From Bacteroidales bacterium (GTDB lineage Bacteria; Bacteroidota; Bacteroidia; Bacteroidales; UBA932), in the NCBI GenBank assembly GCA_015060455.1, contig SUYM01000001.1:1-64000 (forward strand): a DNA stretch of 64,000 bases. Direction: 5' to 3'. Of the stretch, positions 35,447 through 43,335 are shown piece after piece (the first letter of the stretch is position 1; every line of letters begins with the position of its first letter). Below the pieces are notes generated by a model. That model saw only the letters and a program-made list of their open reading frames with translations. It had not been told where the DNA came from and ran no database searches. Position numbers and translations under genes: made by a program.

Positions 35447-35454
35447 TAAATTTG
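35447..35454 (+). promoter_or_regulatory. Acyltransferase promoter -7 box TAAATTTG
   Basis: A TAnnTTTG, 24 nt before ATG 35479 and just past the queA stop. Confidence 0.6.
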
Positions 35455-35478
35455 CGTAATGTACTAAACACATTAACT

Positions 35479-36651
35479 ATGATTGAACTTTCTGAATTTG
35501 AAAGTATAAGTCCTTATACTGACGAGGAAGCGGCCGAGGCCCTTTCAAAACTTGCTGAGTTCCCTTTGCTGTCGCAGGTTTCACGGCAGTTCTTTCCTAA
35601 TGAGGAGCCTGATTTCCTCAAGAAAGTACTCAAGAGCGTCAAGACCATCGATGAGTTCCAGGTTCTTGTGATGCAGAAGGTCGTCAGGTGGGTCATTGAG
35701 AATACCGCCAAGAATTTCTCCTATGACGGTATTTCCAATATAAGCGCTGACAGGAAGTTTCTTGCCTTGTCCAACCATCGTGACATTATTCTCGATCCGG
35801 CCATCACTCAACTGATTCTCTATAACAACGGCATTCCGATGACGGAAATCGCTGTGGGTGACAATCTTATAACCAACAAGACCATTGAGTGGCTTATCCG
35901 TTCAAACCGTATGATCAAGGTTGTGCGCGGAATTTCTGCACGCGAACTGTATCTGTCTTCGCAACTGCTTTCAAAATATATCCGACTCAACATCACAGAG
36001 CAAAGAAGTTCGATCTGGCTTGCACAGCGCCAGGGAAGGACCAAGAACGGATACGACATTACAGAGCAGGGACTCCTGAAAATGCTTGACATGAGCGGTC
36101 AGGCTGATTTCCAGACCAATTTTGAGGAACTGAACATCACTCCGCTCAGTATATCATATGAGTATGAGCCTTGCGACATCCTGAAGGCGCGTGAACTTGT
36201 AATATCCCGCAAGCGTAAATATGTGAAGGCTGAGGGAGAGGACTTCAACAGCATCGTGACGGGCATCATGCAGCAGAAGGGCAATATCCATATGAATATC
36301 GGCACACCGCTTACTTCGGATGAGATTGCTGCCGCCGCTCTTTGCGACAAGAATGACCGCTATCAACTCATACGTCATGCCGTTGACCAGAGGGTCATAG
36401 ACGGATATAAACTTTGGAAGAACAATTATGTGGCATATGACATTGCCAACCAGGGTTATAAATATTCACACCTGTACGAGCCTGCTGACGTAGAGGCCTT
36501 CGTTACCTATATGGAACATCAACTTGACACTATTGAGCCGGAGGTGAACAGGGAGGATCTCAGACGCATATTCATTGATATTTACGCCAATCCGGTGTTC
36601 ACTAAGGAACTTCTTGAAAAAGAAAGACGAACAGGAAATATCCTTTTGTAA
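35479..36651 (+). CDS. PlsC-like glycerolipid acyltransferase family protein
   Basis: A 390-residue protein related to lysophosphatidic acid acyltransferases. The active-site block is LSNHRDIILDP (about residues 97-107), where five rather than the usual four residues separate His and Asp. It is followed by a V-x-R-G-I substrate strand (KVVRGIS) and WLAQRQGRTKNG in the position of the E-G-T-R block. Family members of this longer form are common in Bacteroidota. No membrane helix is obvious, suggesting peripheral association. ATG 35479 was chosen after the -7 box; the upstream frame overlaps queA. Confidence 0.75.
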   Translation: MIELSEFESISPYTDEEAAEALSKLAEFPLLSQVSRQFFPNEEPDFLKKVLKSVKTIDEFQVLVMQKVVRWVIENTAKNFSYDGISNISADRKFLALSNHRDIILDPAITQLILYNNGIPMTEIAVGDNLITNKTIEWLIRSNRMIKVVRGISARELYLSSQLLSKYIRLNITEQRSSIWLAQRQGRTKNGYDITEQGLLKMLDMSGQADFQTNFEELNITPLSISYEYEPCDILKARELVISRKRKYVKAEGEDFNSIVTGIMQQKGNIHMNIGTPLTSDEIAAAALCDKNDRYQLIRHAVDQRVIDGYKLWKNNYVAYDIANQGYKYSHLYEPADVEAFVTYMEHQLDTIEPEVNREDLRRIFIDIYANPVFTKELLEKERRTGNILL

Positions 36652-36667
36652 TATCTTGAAATTTTAA

Positions 36668-36708
36668 ATTGCCACGCCGTTACGTAATACCGACGTGGCA
36701 ATCTTTTT
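36668..36708 (+). terminator. Rho-independent terminator of the acyltransferase gene
   Basis: ATTGCCACG pairs with CGTGGCAAT (36694-36702) and is followed by CTTTTTAT. Convergent mscS ends 8 nt further. Confidence 0.8.
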
Positions 36709-36715
36709 ATGGTTT

Positions 36716-37651
36716 TCAGTTGTTCTTTATGTTGACATCCAACTGAGGGAACGGGAACATGATTCCGTGTTTCGGGAGTTCGTTGTATATCTTCTCAGTC
36801 AGATCGAATTTCAGCGGCCAGTAATCTTCGGACTTTACCCATATTCTTACAATAAACTCCACAGCACTGTCATTCAGGGCGCTGAGCGCGACAAAAGGAT
36901 CGGAAGGCGCACCTTTTTCTATGGTCAGACTTCTCTCGTCTGTCATGATCATGCTCATCAGCAGTTCCTTGGTTTCTGACGATGAGGATCCGTATTCCAC
37001 GCCGAGACTTATGTCCAGCCTGCGCATCTGTCTTCCGGAATAGTTGTTTATGACATCGTTTGAAAGGATGCCGTTAGGGATAATTATGACACGGTTATCG
37101 ACTGTGGTCAGTCTGGTGCTCGTTATATTGACCTCCGCCACTGTTCCGGCGTGTCCCTGCGCCTCTATGTAGTCACCGGCCTTGAAGGGCTTGAATATAA
37201 GTATCATCAGTCCTCCTGCGAAATTCTGCATGGTCCCGTTCAGTGCCATACCTATCGCAAGGCCGCCACCTGTCAGCAGAGCAGCAATCGATGAGGTGTC
37301 GATGCCGACAGTTCCTATGGTGATGAGGATGAGAATTATTGTGAGCGTTATGCTTGCTATGCTCTGTACGAATGAGGCTATTGCCGCATCTGTCTTACGC
37401 TTCTCGAACATGCGCCTGAGGACGCCCTTTATCCTCTTGATGAGCCAGGCTCCTATAATGTATATCAGGAAGGCCGCAATCAGTTTCAGACCGAATCTGA
37501 CGCCGCTGTCCACCATGTCCTTCAGCAGTTCGGTGGTGGGCGTAGTCGTGATCTTCTCTACGACGGCAGCGATTTCAGCCTGTACGGCAGTGAGAGTGTC
37601 GGGTTTTTGCAGACTGTCAATGGGAGGAAGTATGCTTAATGGTAGTCTCAT
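36716..37651 (-). CDS. mscS: MscS-family mechanosensitive channel
   Basis: A 311-residue small-conductance mechanosensitive channel. About three N-terminal membrane helices (55-75, 95-115, 130-150) precede the pore helix region LLTGGGLAIGMALNGTMQNFAGG, followed by the beta domain (FKAGDYIEAQGHAGTVAEVN). The N-terminal extension is slightly longer than in E. coli MscS. It releases solutes on osmotic downshock. Upstream spacer 37652-37684 has no clear promoter. Confidence 0.92.
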   Translation of the reverse strand: MRLPLSILPPIDSLQKPDTLTAVQAEIAAVVEKITTTPTTELLKDMVDSGVRFGLKLIAAFLIYIIGAWLIKRIKGVLRRMFEKRKTDAAIASFVQSIASITLTIILILITIGTVGIDTSSIAALLTGGGLAIGMALNGTMQNFAGGLMILIFKPFKAGDYIEAQGHAGTVAEVNITSTRLTTVDNRVIIIPNGILSNDVINNYSGRQMRRLDISLGVEYGSSSSETKELLMSMIMTDERSLTIEKGAPSDPFVALSALNDSAVEFIVRIWVKSEDYWPLKFDLTEKIYNELPKHGIMFPFPQLDVNIKNN

Positions 37652-37684
37652 TTGTTTCTTATAATGTCTTTGTTATTATTTAGT

Positions 37685-37721
37685 AAAACATTTTTGTTCG
37701 TAGTTATAACAAAAATGTTTT
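37685..37721 (-). terminator. Hairpin terminator after the Ca/Na antiporter gene
   Basis: Perfect 14-bp arms AAAACATTTTTGTT (37685-37698) and its complement (37708-37721) with a 9-nt loop, 10 nt past the antiporter stop. Confidence 0.75.
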
Positions 37722-37731
37722 ATACTCATGT

Positions 37732-38697
37732 TTACAGATTTGCTATCAAATACCACATGTAGCCGGCCTGTATTAGTACAAGAATACTGCCTTCTATCCT
37801 GTCGAGTTGTTTTTCCTTGAATGTGTATGCACAAGTCAGTATGAACAGAGCACTTGCAGTCAGGACTCCAAGGTCCACTGTTGTAATCCCTTTGAATGAA
37901 AGAGGGCATATGAGGGCGGAGCCTCCGAGGATGAGCAGGATGTTTGATATGTTGGAACCGAGTATGTTGCCAAGTGCAAGTTGACCGCGTCCCTTGACCG
38001 CTGCGACTATGCTGGTGGCAAGTTCCGGCATGGATGTTCCTGCTGCGAGCACTGTGACTGCAATGAATTTATCCGATACTCCGAAACCTTTTGCAATTTC
38101 AGTGGCGGCGTTGACAAACAGCCGTCCACCGGATATGAGTGCTGTCAGACCTCCTATGATCAGCAGTGCGGCTGCAAGAGGGGTATATGTTTTGGCCGGT
38201 GCCTGTTCTGTTTCTTGTGTTTCTTCCTTGCCCCCTGACCGGAATGACCTCCACATGTACCATACGAAGATGCATAGGAGAATGAGGCCGTCCAGTCTTG
38301 ACAACATGTTTTCTCCCACAGAAAACAGACTTGCATTCATTCCGAGTACAATCAGCAGCAGAGTCACCACGATATTCAGGGGAATATCCTTTCTGATGTT
38401 GCTTCTGGTGATGGTGATGGGTGCTATCATGGCTGTCACTCCCAATATGAGAAGTACATTAAGTATGTTTGAGCCTACGATATTGCCTATTGCCATGTCT
38501 GAATTCCCATTGAATGCGGAGATAAAACTCACGACCATTTCCGGTGTGGAAGTGCCGATGCCGACAATAGTCAGACCTATGACAAATTCGCTGAGTCCGA
38601 ATCGGCGTGCGATGCTTGATGAACCGTCAACAAGATAGTTCGCTCCGAAGATTATCAGAAGGAGCCCGGTGATCAGAATTGCAATTTGAAGTATCAT
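37732..38697 (-). CDS. Calcium/sodium antiporter, CaCA family
   Basis: A 321-residue polytopic protein with the two inverted alpha-repeats of YrbG-type exchangers: GIGTSTPEMVVSFISAF with AIGNIVGSNILN (about 47-85), and AAGTSMPELATSIVAA with ALGNILGSNISN (about 215-255). Ten hydrophobic helices are visible, with a short acidic loop (GGKEETQETEQ) in the middle. It extrudes calcium against sodium or protons; ion specificity is not readable. Confidence 0.92.
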   Translation of the reverse strand: MILQIAILITGLLLIIFGANYLVDGSSSIARRFGLSEFVIGLTIVGIGTSTPEMVVSFISAFNGNSDMAIGNIVGSNILNVLLILGVTAMIAPITITRSNIRKDIPLNIVVTLLLIVLGMNASLFSVGENMLSRLDGLILLCIFVWYMWRSFRSGGKEETQETEQAPAKTYTPLAAALLIIGGLTALISGGRLFVNAATEIAKGFGVSDKFIAVTVLAAGTSMPELATSIVAAVKGRGQLALGNILGSNISNILLILGGSALICPLSFKGITTVDLGVLTASALFILTCAYTFKEKQLDRIEGSILVLIQAGYMWYLIANL

Positions 38698-38737
38698 TTC
38701 CTGAAATAATTGTATTTGTTCAATGTTTTAAGGGCGG

Positions 38738-38765
38738 CAAAGTTATCAAAAATATCTTATATTTG
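38738..38765. promoter_or_regulatory. Divergent promoters (antiporter leftward, resB rightward)
   Basis: Minus strand 38738-38745 reads TAACTTTG; plus strand 38758-38765 reads TATATTTG, 9 nt before ATG 38775, giving a very short resB leader. Confidence 0.55.
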
Positions 38766-38774
38766 TCATCACGT

Positions 38775-39512
38775 ATGGACAACATCTGGACATTCTTCGC
38801 TTTTCCGCTCAACCTTCTGCTTGCCGTCCTCTGGATGGCAGGTTGGAGATGGTTGTGGCGCAGATGTCCGTCCTCCGCCGTGATGCGCTTCATGCTTTCT
38901 CCTGCCGCCACTGTCCTGTCGATTGTACTGCTGACTGTTTCGTGCCTGTGGCTCGGTTTCTCCGGGGACAGGGACTTTGTCCGGTCAGTTCCTTTCGTGG
39001 CTATGCTTCTGTTTGTGCAGACCGTTGTCTATCTGGTAATACTGCGTGGCTGGCGAAGGGCTGACGGGGTCATAAGATGGCGTTTTCTGCTAATACATGC
39101 AGGCTTTCTGCTTGCTGTCGGCGCCGGTTTCTGGGGCAGTCCGGATTCGGAGGAACTGCGTATGGTCATGAAACCGGGGGAATCATCCCAAGTGGCTTTC
39201 AGACCGGACGGATCAAGAAAGGCATTAGGATACGGACTTGGTCTGACTGACTATGATGTTGAATATTCCATTGAGGGTAAACCATCTCATTATGAGGCGG
39301 TTGTGTCCATCAATGACGGACAGGGCAGAAGCATTTCAGTCAATCATCCGTATTCGGTCTCTCCCGGTGAAGACATTTATCTGATAAGTGTATCTTCCGA
39401 CTCCTGCGTGTTGCAGATTGTTCGTGAGCCGTGGAGATATTTTGCACTTGCAGGCATATTGATGCTGCTTGCCGGGGCGTTCATGCTGTTTATAGGAGGA
39501 CCGCGAAGATGA
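38775..39512 (+). CDS. Cytochrome c biogenesis protein, ResB-like
   Basis: A 245-residue membrane protein. Four hydrophobic helices (about 5-22, 40-62, 70-90, 105-120) are followed by a periplasmic beta-rich part (about 125-215) and a last helix (about 222-240). This is the layout of short ResB proteins that keep apocytochrome and haem together in system II cytochrome c maturation. It overlaps the ccsA-like gene by 4 nt. ATG 38775 was chosen behind the -7 box. Confidence 0.8.
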   Translation: MDNIWTFFAFPLNLLLAVLWMAGWRWLWRRCPSSAVMRFMLSPAATVLSIVLLTVSCLWLGFSGDRDFVRSVPFVAMLLFVQTVVYLVILRGWRRADGVIRWRFLLIHAGFLLAVGAGFWGSPDSEELRMVMKPGESSQVAFRPDGSRKALGYGLGLTDYDVEYSIEGKPSHYEAVVSINDGQGRSISVNHPYSVSPGEDIYLISVSSDSCVLQIVREPWRYFALAGILMLLAGAFMLFIGGPRR

Positions 39513-40282
39513 TGGGCTGGGATATTTTCATATATTTTGCAGTTGCTGCGGTAGGCTTGTCCCTCAGCGCTTCGGTATGCGCCCTGGCCGGCTGTCGCAA
39601 GACCGCTGTTGCATTGGCAGCAGCCGCTTCTGTCGTGACGGGCTGCTTTATTGCCGTTCTGTGGCTTCATCTTGACCGTCCTCCACTCAGGACTATGGGG
39701 GAGACAAGGCTATGGTATTCGTTCTTTGCCGGAATAGCCGGACTTTTCACATATCTGAGATGGCGCTACAAATGGATTCTGTCCTTCTCTACTGTGCTTT
39801 CTACGGTGTTCATCATGCTTAATCTTCTTAAACCTGAAATCCATGACCATACGCTCATGCCTGCTTTGCAGAGTCCCTGGTTCATCCCGCATGTCACGGT
39901 GTACATGTTTTCATATTCGCTCTTGGGGTGTGCCTTTCTGATGGGCGTGGCAGGGCTTTTCAGGAAGGGGACAGACCGTGAAATGCTTTCTTCCGCAGAT
40001 ACTCTTGTATATATAGGTGTGGCTTTTCTGACCTTCGGGATGCTTTCGGGAGCGATATGGGCCAAGTCGGCATGGGGGCATTTCTGGAGTTGGGACCCTA
40101 AGGAGACATGGGCGCTGATTACCTGGCTGGTCTATCTGCTGTATATTCATTTGAGATTATACCGCAAAGGAGGAGCGGTTCTTTGGTATATTTTGCTTAT
40201 ATTTGCTTTTGCCTGTCTGCAGATGTGCTGGTGGGGAATAAATTTCCTGCCGTCTGCACAGGACAGTATTCACGTTTATTGA
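39509..40282 (+). CDS. ccsA: Cytochrome c biogenesis protein, CcsA/ResC-like
   Basis: A 257-residue polytopic membrane protein. The haem-handling tryptophan-rich motif [13 protein letters not shown] (about residues 192-204) is intact, with His residues in the flanking helices. CcsA with ResB forms the system II synthetase that exports haem and attaches it to CxxCH motifs. Start ATG 39509 overlaps the resB stop. The triheme peroxidase gene begins 7 nt later, an obvious client. Confidence 0.9.
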   Translation: MMGWDIFIYFAVAAVGLSLSASVCALAGCRKTAVALAAAASVVTGCFIAVLWLHLDRPPLRTMGETRLWYSFFAGIAGLFTYLRWRYKWILSFSTVLSTVFIMLNLLKPEIHDHTLMPALQSPWFIPHVTVYMFSYSLLGCAFLMGVAGLFRKGTDREMLSSADTLVYIGVAFLTFGMLSGAIWAKSAWGHFWSWDPKETWALITWLVYLLYIHLRLYRKGGAVLWYILLIFAFACLQMCWWGINFLPSAQDSIHVY

Positions 40283-40289
40283 TCAGAAT

Positions 40290-41690
40290 ATGAAGAAACT
40301 TGTCAAATGGTGTGCAGTCTGTCTGTTAGTCGCAGTGGCTGTCATGACTGTCGTTTACAGGGCGGTCAATCGCGTTCCTTCTTCGGAACTTCCTCTCAAT
40401 GAGCAGGTCTATGAAATCTTTACAGACGGCGGATGTCTCAGTTGCCACTCAGCGGACCCTGAACTGCCGTTCTATGCGAAGATGCCTCTTGCCGGAGAAA
40501 TCGTCATGGCTGACATAGATTCCGGTTACAGGGCATATGATATGGAGAAATTCATGGAGGATCTGAAGGCTGATGCCGACGTATCTCCTGTCGATCTTGC
40601 CAAGGTGGAGAAGGTGGTGCTCGACGACCGTATGCCTATGCCGAAATATTATCTTGTGCACTGGGGCAGTTCTCTTACTCCTGCCAAGCGCTCCATCGTG
40701 CTTGACTGGGTCTCTCAGATGAGGGCCCGTCTATATGATGACGGACTGACCGGGGATCGTGCCAATGAGCCGGTGCGTCCTATCGATCTGGCTTTGGATG
40801 TGGATGAGGCAAAGGCCGCTCTCGGATATGCGCTTTATCATGACACCCGCCTTTCTGTCGATAATACGGTTTCATGTGCTTCTTGCCATGAGTTGGAGAA
40901 TGCCGGAGTGGATAATCACCAGTATTCACATGGTGTGAATGACCAGTTGGGAGGTGTGAATGCACCTACGGTTTATAATGCGGTATATAATTTCGTGCAG
41001 TTCTGGGATGGTCGCGCACAGACCCTTGCGGCTCAGGCAGCAGGTCCGCCTCTCAATCCGGTGGAGATGGCATCCGAGTCATTCGACCAGATCATAGCGA
41101 AGTTGAAGGCTGACAGAAAATTTGCGCGTGCCTTTGCGGAGGTGTATCCTGACGGTCTTACTGAGGCAAATATCACTGACGCCATCGAACAGTTCGAGCG
41201 CACTCTCATCACACCGAACTCCGCTTTTGACAAGTGGCTCCGCGGTAATGATTCAGCCTTGACAGACGAAGAACTTGAAGGCTATCTGCTTTTTAAGAAA
41301 TATGATTGTGCTACATGTCATGCCGGTCCGAATCTCGGAGGTCTTTCGTATGAACTCATGGGTCTCCGCCGTCATTATTTTGCAGAACGCGGACTGGAAC
41401 TCACTCACGAGGACAACGGACGCTTCAAGGAGACAGGAGAAGAGCGTGACAGACATCGTTTCAAGGTGCCTGGACTCCGCAATGTGGAGCATACCTGGCC
41501 ATATTATCACGACGGCACCCGCGAAACCCTCGAAGAGGCTGTCCGTGACATGGGACTCTACCAGAGCGGTGTTGAACTTTCAGAGGGGGAGACCGCAGCC
41601 ATTGTCGCCTTCCTCAAGACTCTCACTGGAGAGCATAACGGAGTGCCGGTCACTACAAGCAACTCCCGCGACGAGATTCACGGACACTGA
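40290..41690 (+). CDS. Triheme cytochrome c peroxidase, membrane-anchored
   Basis: A 466-residue protein with an N-terminal anchor helix (about 8-23) and three haem-attachment sites: CLSCH (49-53), CASCH (196-200) and CATCH (340-344). Residues about 165-450 are a classical diheme peroxidase; residues about 40-150 add a third, N-terminal haem domain. This resembles the YhjA-type quinol peroxidases of E. coli, which take electrons from the quinone pool through the extra haem. The function here, periplasmic peroxide reduction, is inferred from that likeness. Third gene of the resB-ccsA unit. Confidence 0.88.
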   Translation: MKKLVKWCAVCLLVAVAVMTVVYRAVNRVPSSELPLNEQVYEIFTDGGCLSCHSADPELPFYAKMPLAGEIVMADIDSGYRAYDMEKFMEDLKADADVSPVDLAKVEKVVLDDRMPMPKYYLVHWGSSLTPAKRSIVLDWVSQMRARLYDDGLTGDRANEPVRPIDLALDVDEAKAALGYALYHDTRLSVDNTVSCASCHELENAGVDNHQYSHGVNDQLGGVNAPTVYNAVYNFVQFWDGRAQTLAAQAAGPPLNPVEMASESFDQIIAKLKADRKFARAFAEVYPDGLTEANITDAIEQFERTLITPNSAFDKWLRGNDSALTDEELEGYLLFKKYDCATCHAGPNLGGLSYELMGLRRHYFAERGLELTHEDNGRFKETGEERDRHRFKVPGLRNVEHTWPYYHDGTRETLEEAVRDMGLYQSGVELSEGETAAIVAFLKTLTGEHNGVPVTTSNSRDEIHGH

Positions 41691-41692
41691 GG

Positions 41693-43099
41693 TTATTTGC
41701 GTTTCAGGGCAACAACATTCTCTACATGATGGGTGTGCGGGAACATGTCCACTGGGCGTACTGCCGTGATCACATAGTCCTTGCAGAGGATTTCGAGGTC
41801 GCGTGCCTGTGAGGCAGGATTGCAACTTACATAGACCATGCGGTCAGGTGCCGCATTGAGTATTACCTGTGCGACATCCGGGTGGATACCTGCGCGTGGC
41901 GGGTCGAGGATGATGACGTCAGGACGGCCGTGTTCTGCAACAAAGGCATCTGTAAGAATGTCCTTCATATCGCCAGCAAAGAAATCGCAGTTGGTGATGT
42001 TGTTGTTTCTTGCATTGAGCCCTGCATCCTCGATTGCTTCCGGAACATATTCAATACCAATGACTTTCGATGCGTTGCGCGAGACGAACTGGGCGATCGT
42101 GCCAGTACCGGTATAGAGGTCATATACGACTTCCGAGCCGGTGAGGGCTGCAAATTCGCGGGCTACGCTGTATAACTTGTATGCCTGCTTTGTGTTGGTC
42201 TGATAGAAGGATTTAGGGCCTATCTTGAATCGCAGTCCTTCCATTTCTTCGTAGATGGCATCTTCGCCTTTATATAGGATACATTCCTGGTCGCCGATCG
42301 AATCGTTCGCCTTTCCGTTGATCACATAATAGAGTGATGTGATCTGCGGGAATTCGGCTGCGATGGCATCAAGCAGGGTAGTACGTGCCTTCTCATCTTC
42401 ATGATAGAAGCATAGAATAAGCATTACATTGCCTTCCTGGGTCGTACGTACTATCATATTGCGCAGGAAGCCTTCGTGTTCGCGTATATTGAAGAAGGTG
42501 AGTCCGTGTTTGAGCGCGTAACTCTTTATGAATAAGCGGATTGCGTTTGACGGCTCTGGCTGGAGATGGCAATGCTCTATATCGAGCACCTTGTCAAAGA
42601 AGCGTCCTACATGGAAACCGAGACCGTATTTCTCCTTTTCGGAAAGCGCCTCAGCATCTTCATTGTCGAATATCCAGCGGCGCTGAGAAAACGTAAATTC
42701 CAGTTTATTACGGTAATAAGTGGTCTCATCTGAAGCAACGATGGGGGAGATTTCAGGTACATCGAGGTGGCCGATACGCACCAACTGGTCATATACCTGC
42801 TGCTGCTTTGCCTGAAGTTGCATCTCGTATGGGAGCGGCTGCCATTTACAGCCTCCGCAGACACCGAAATGCTTGCAGAACGGCTCCAGACGATGCTCAG
42901 ATGGCTTCACCATACGGAGAATGAAGCCCTCCATATAGTTCTTTTTCTTCTTAGTGACCTTCACGTCCACCACGTCTCCCGGTACGGCGAACTGCACGAA
43001 CAGCACAGCGCCGTCAATTTTTGCCAATGCTTTACCTTCTGCTGCAACCGCCTCGATCACAACATTTTCCAGAATTATTTCCTGTTTCCTTCTTGCCAT
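41693..43099 (-). CDS. rlmD: 23S rRNA (uracil-C5)-methyltransferase, RlmD/RumA type
   Basis: A 468-residue enzyme. The TRAM domain is at the N-terminus; the iron-sulfur cysteines are in CKHFGVCGGC (about residues 73-82) with a later Cys. The Rossmann methyltransferase domain has YDLYTGTGTIAQF, ILDPPRAGIH and the catalytic YVSCNPAS (about 427-434). It methylates a uridine of 23S rRNA (U1939 in E. coli) or a related site. It converges on the peroxidase gene with a 2-nt gap and no terminator between. A -7 box lies at 43159. Confidence 0.92.
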   Translation of the reverse strand: MARRKQEIILENVVIEAVAAEGKALAKIDGAVLFVQFAVPGDVVDVKVTKKKKNYMEGFILRMVKPSEHRLEPFCKHFGVCGGCKWQPLPYEMQLQAKQQQVYDQLVRIGHLDVPEISPIVASDETTYYRNKLEFTFSQRRWIFDNEDAEALSEKEKYGLGFHVGRFFDKVLDIEHCHLQPEPSNAIRLFIKSYALKHGLTFFNIREHEGFLRNMIVRTTQEGNVMLILCFYHEDEKARTTLLDAIAAEFPQITSLYYVINGKANDSIGDQECILYKGEDAIYEEMEGLRFKIGPKSFYQTNTKQAYKLYSVAREFAALTGSEVVYDLYTGTGTIAQFVSRNASKVIGIEYVPEAIEDAGLNARNNNITNCDFFAGDMKDILTDAFVAEHGRPDVIILDPPRAGIHPDVAQVILNAAPDRMVYVSCNPASQARDLEILCKDYVITAVRPVDMFPHTHHVENVVALKRK

Positions 43100-43158
43100 T
43101 TCTTATCAGATTTTTTACTTTCCAGCGACCTGCCGACTTGTGGTCCGGAAAAGGTCTG

Positions 43159-43166
43159 CAAAAATA
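43159..43166 (-). promoter_or_regulatory. rlmD promoter -7 box TATTTTTG
   Basis: A minus-strand TAnnTTTG, 59 nt before the rlmD start. Confidence 0.5.
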
Positions 43167-43283
43167 TCAAATAATCGTGACAATATAAAGAGAACATCGT
43201 TAATTCTGCTCTATTACCCTATTATCTAATTTTGTTACACAATCGATATTATGTTAACCAATATGAATGCAACCCTTTTTCGC

Positions 43284-43314
43284 TTGACTTGTTATAGTAT
43301 TTTTTGTACCTTTG
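43284..43314 (+). promoter_or_regulatory. Outer-membrane receptor promoter
   Basis: TTG at 43284-43286 and TACCTTTG at 43307-43314 are separated by 20 nt, the expected Bacteroidota -33/-7 spacing. The start codon ATG 43336 lies 21 nt downstream. Confidence 0.6.
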
Positions 43315-43335
43315 TTATATTTAACAATTACGGCA

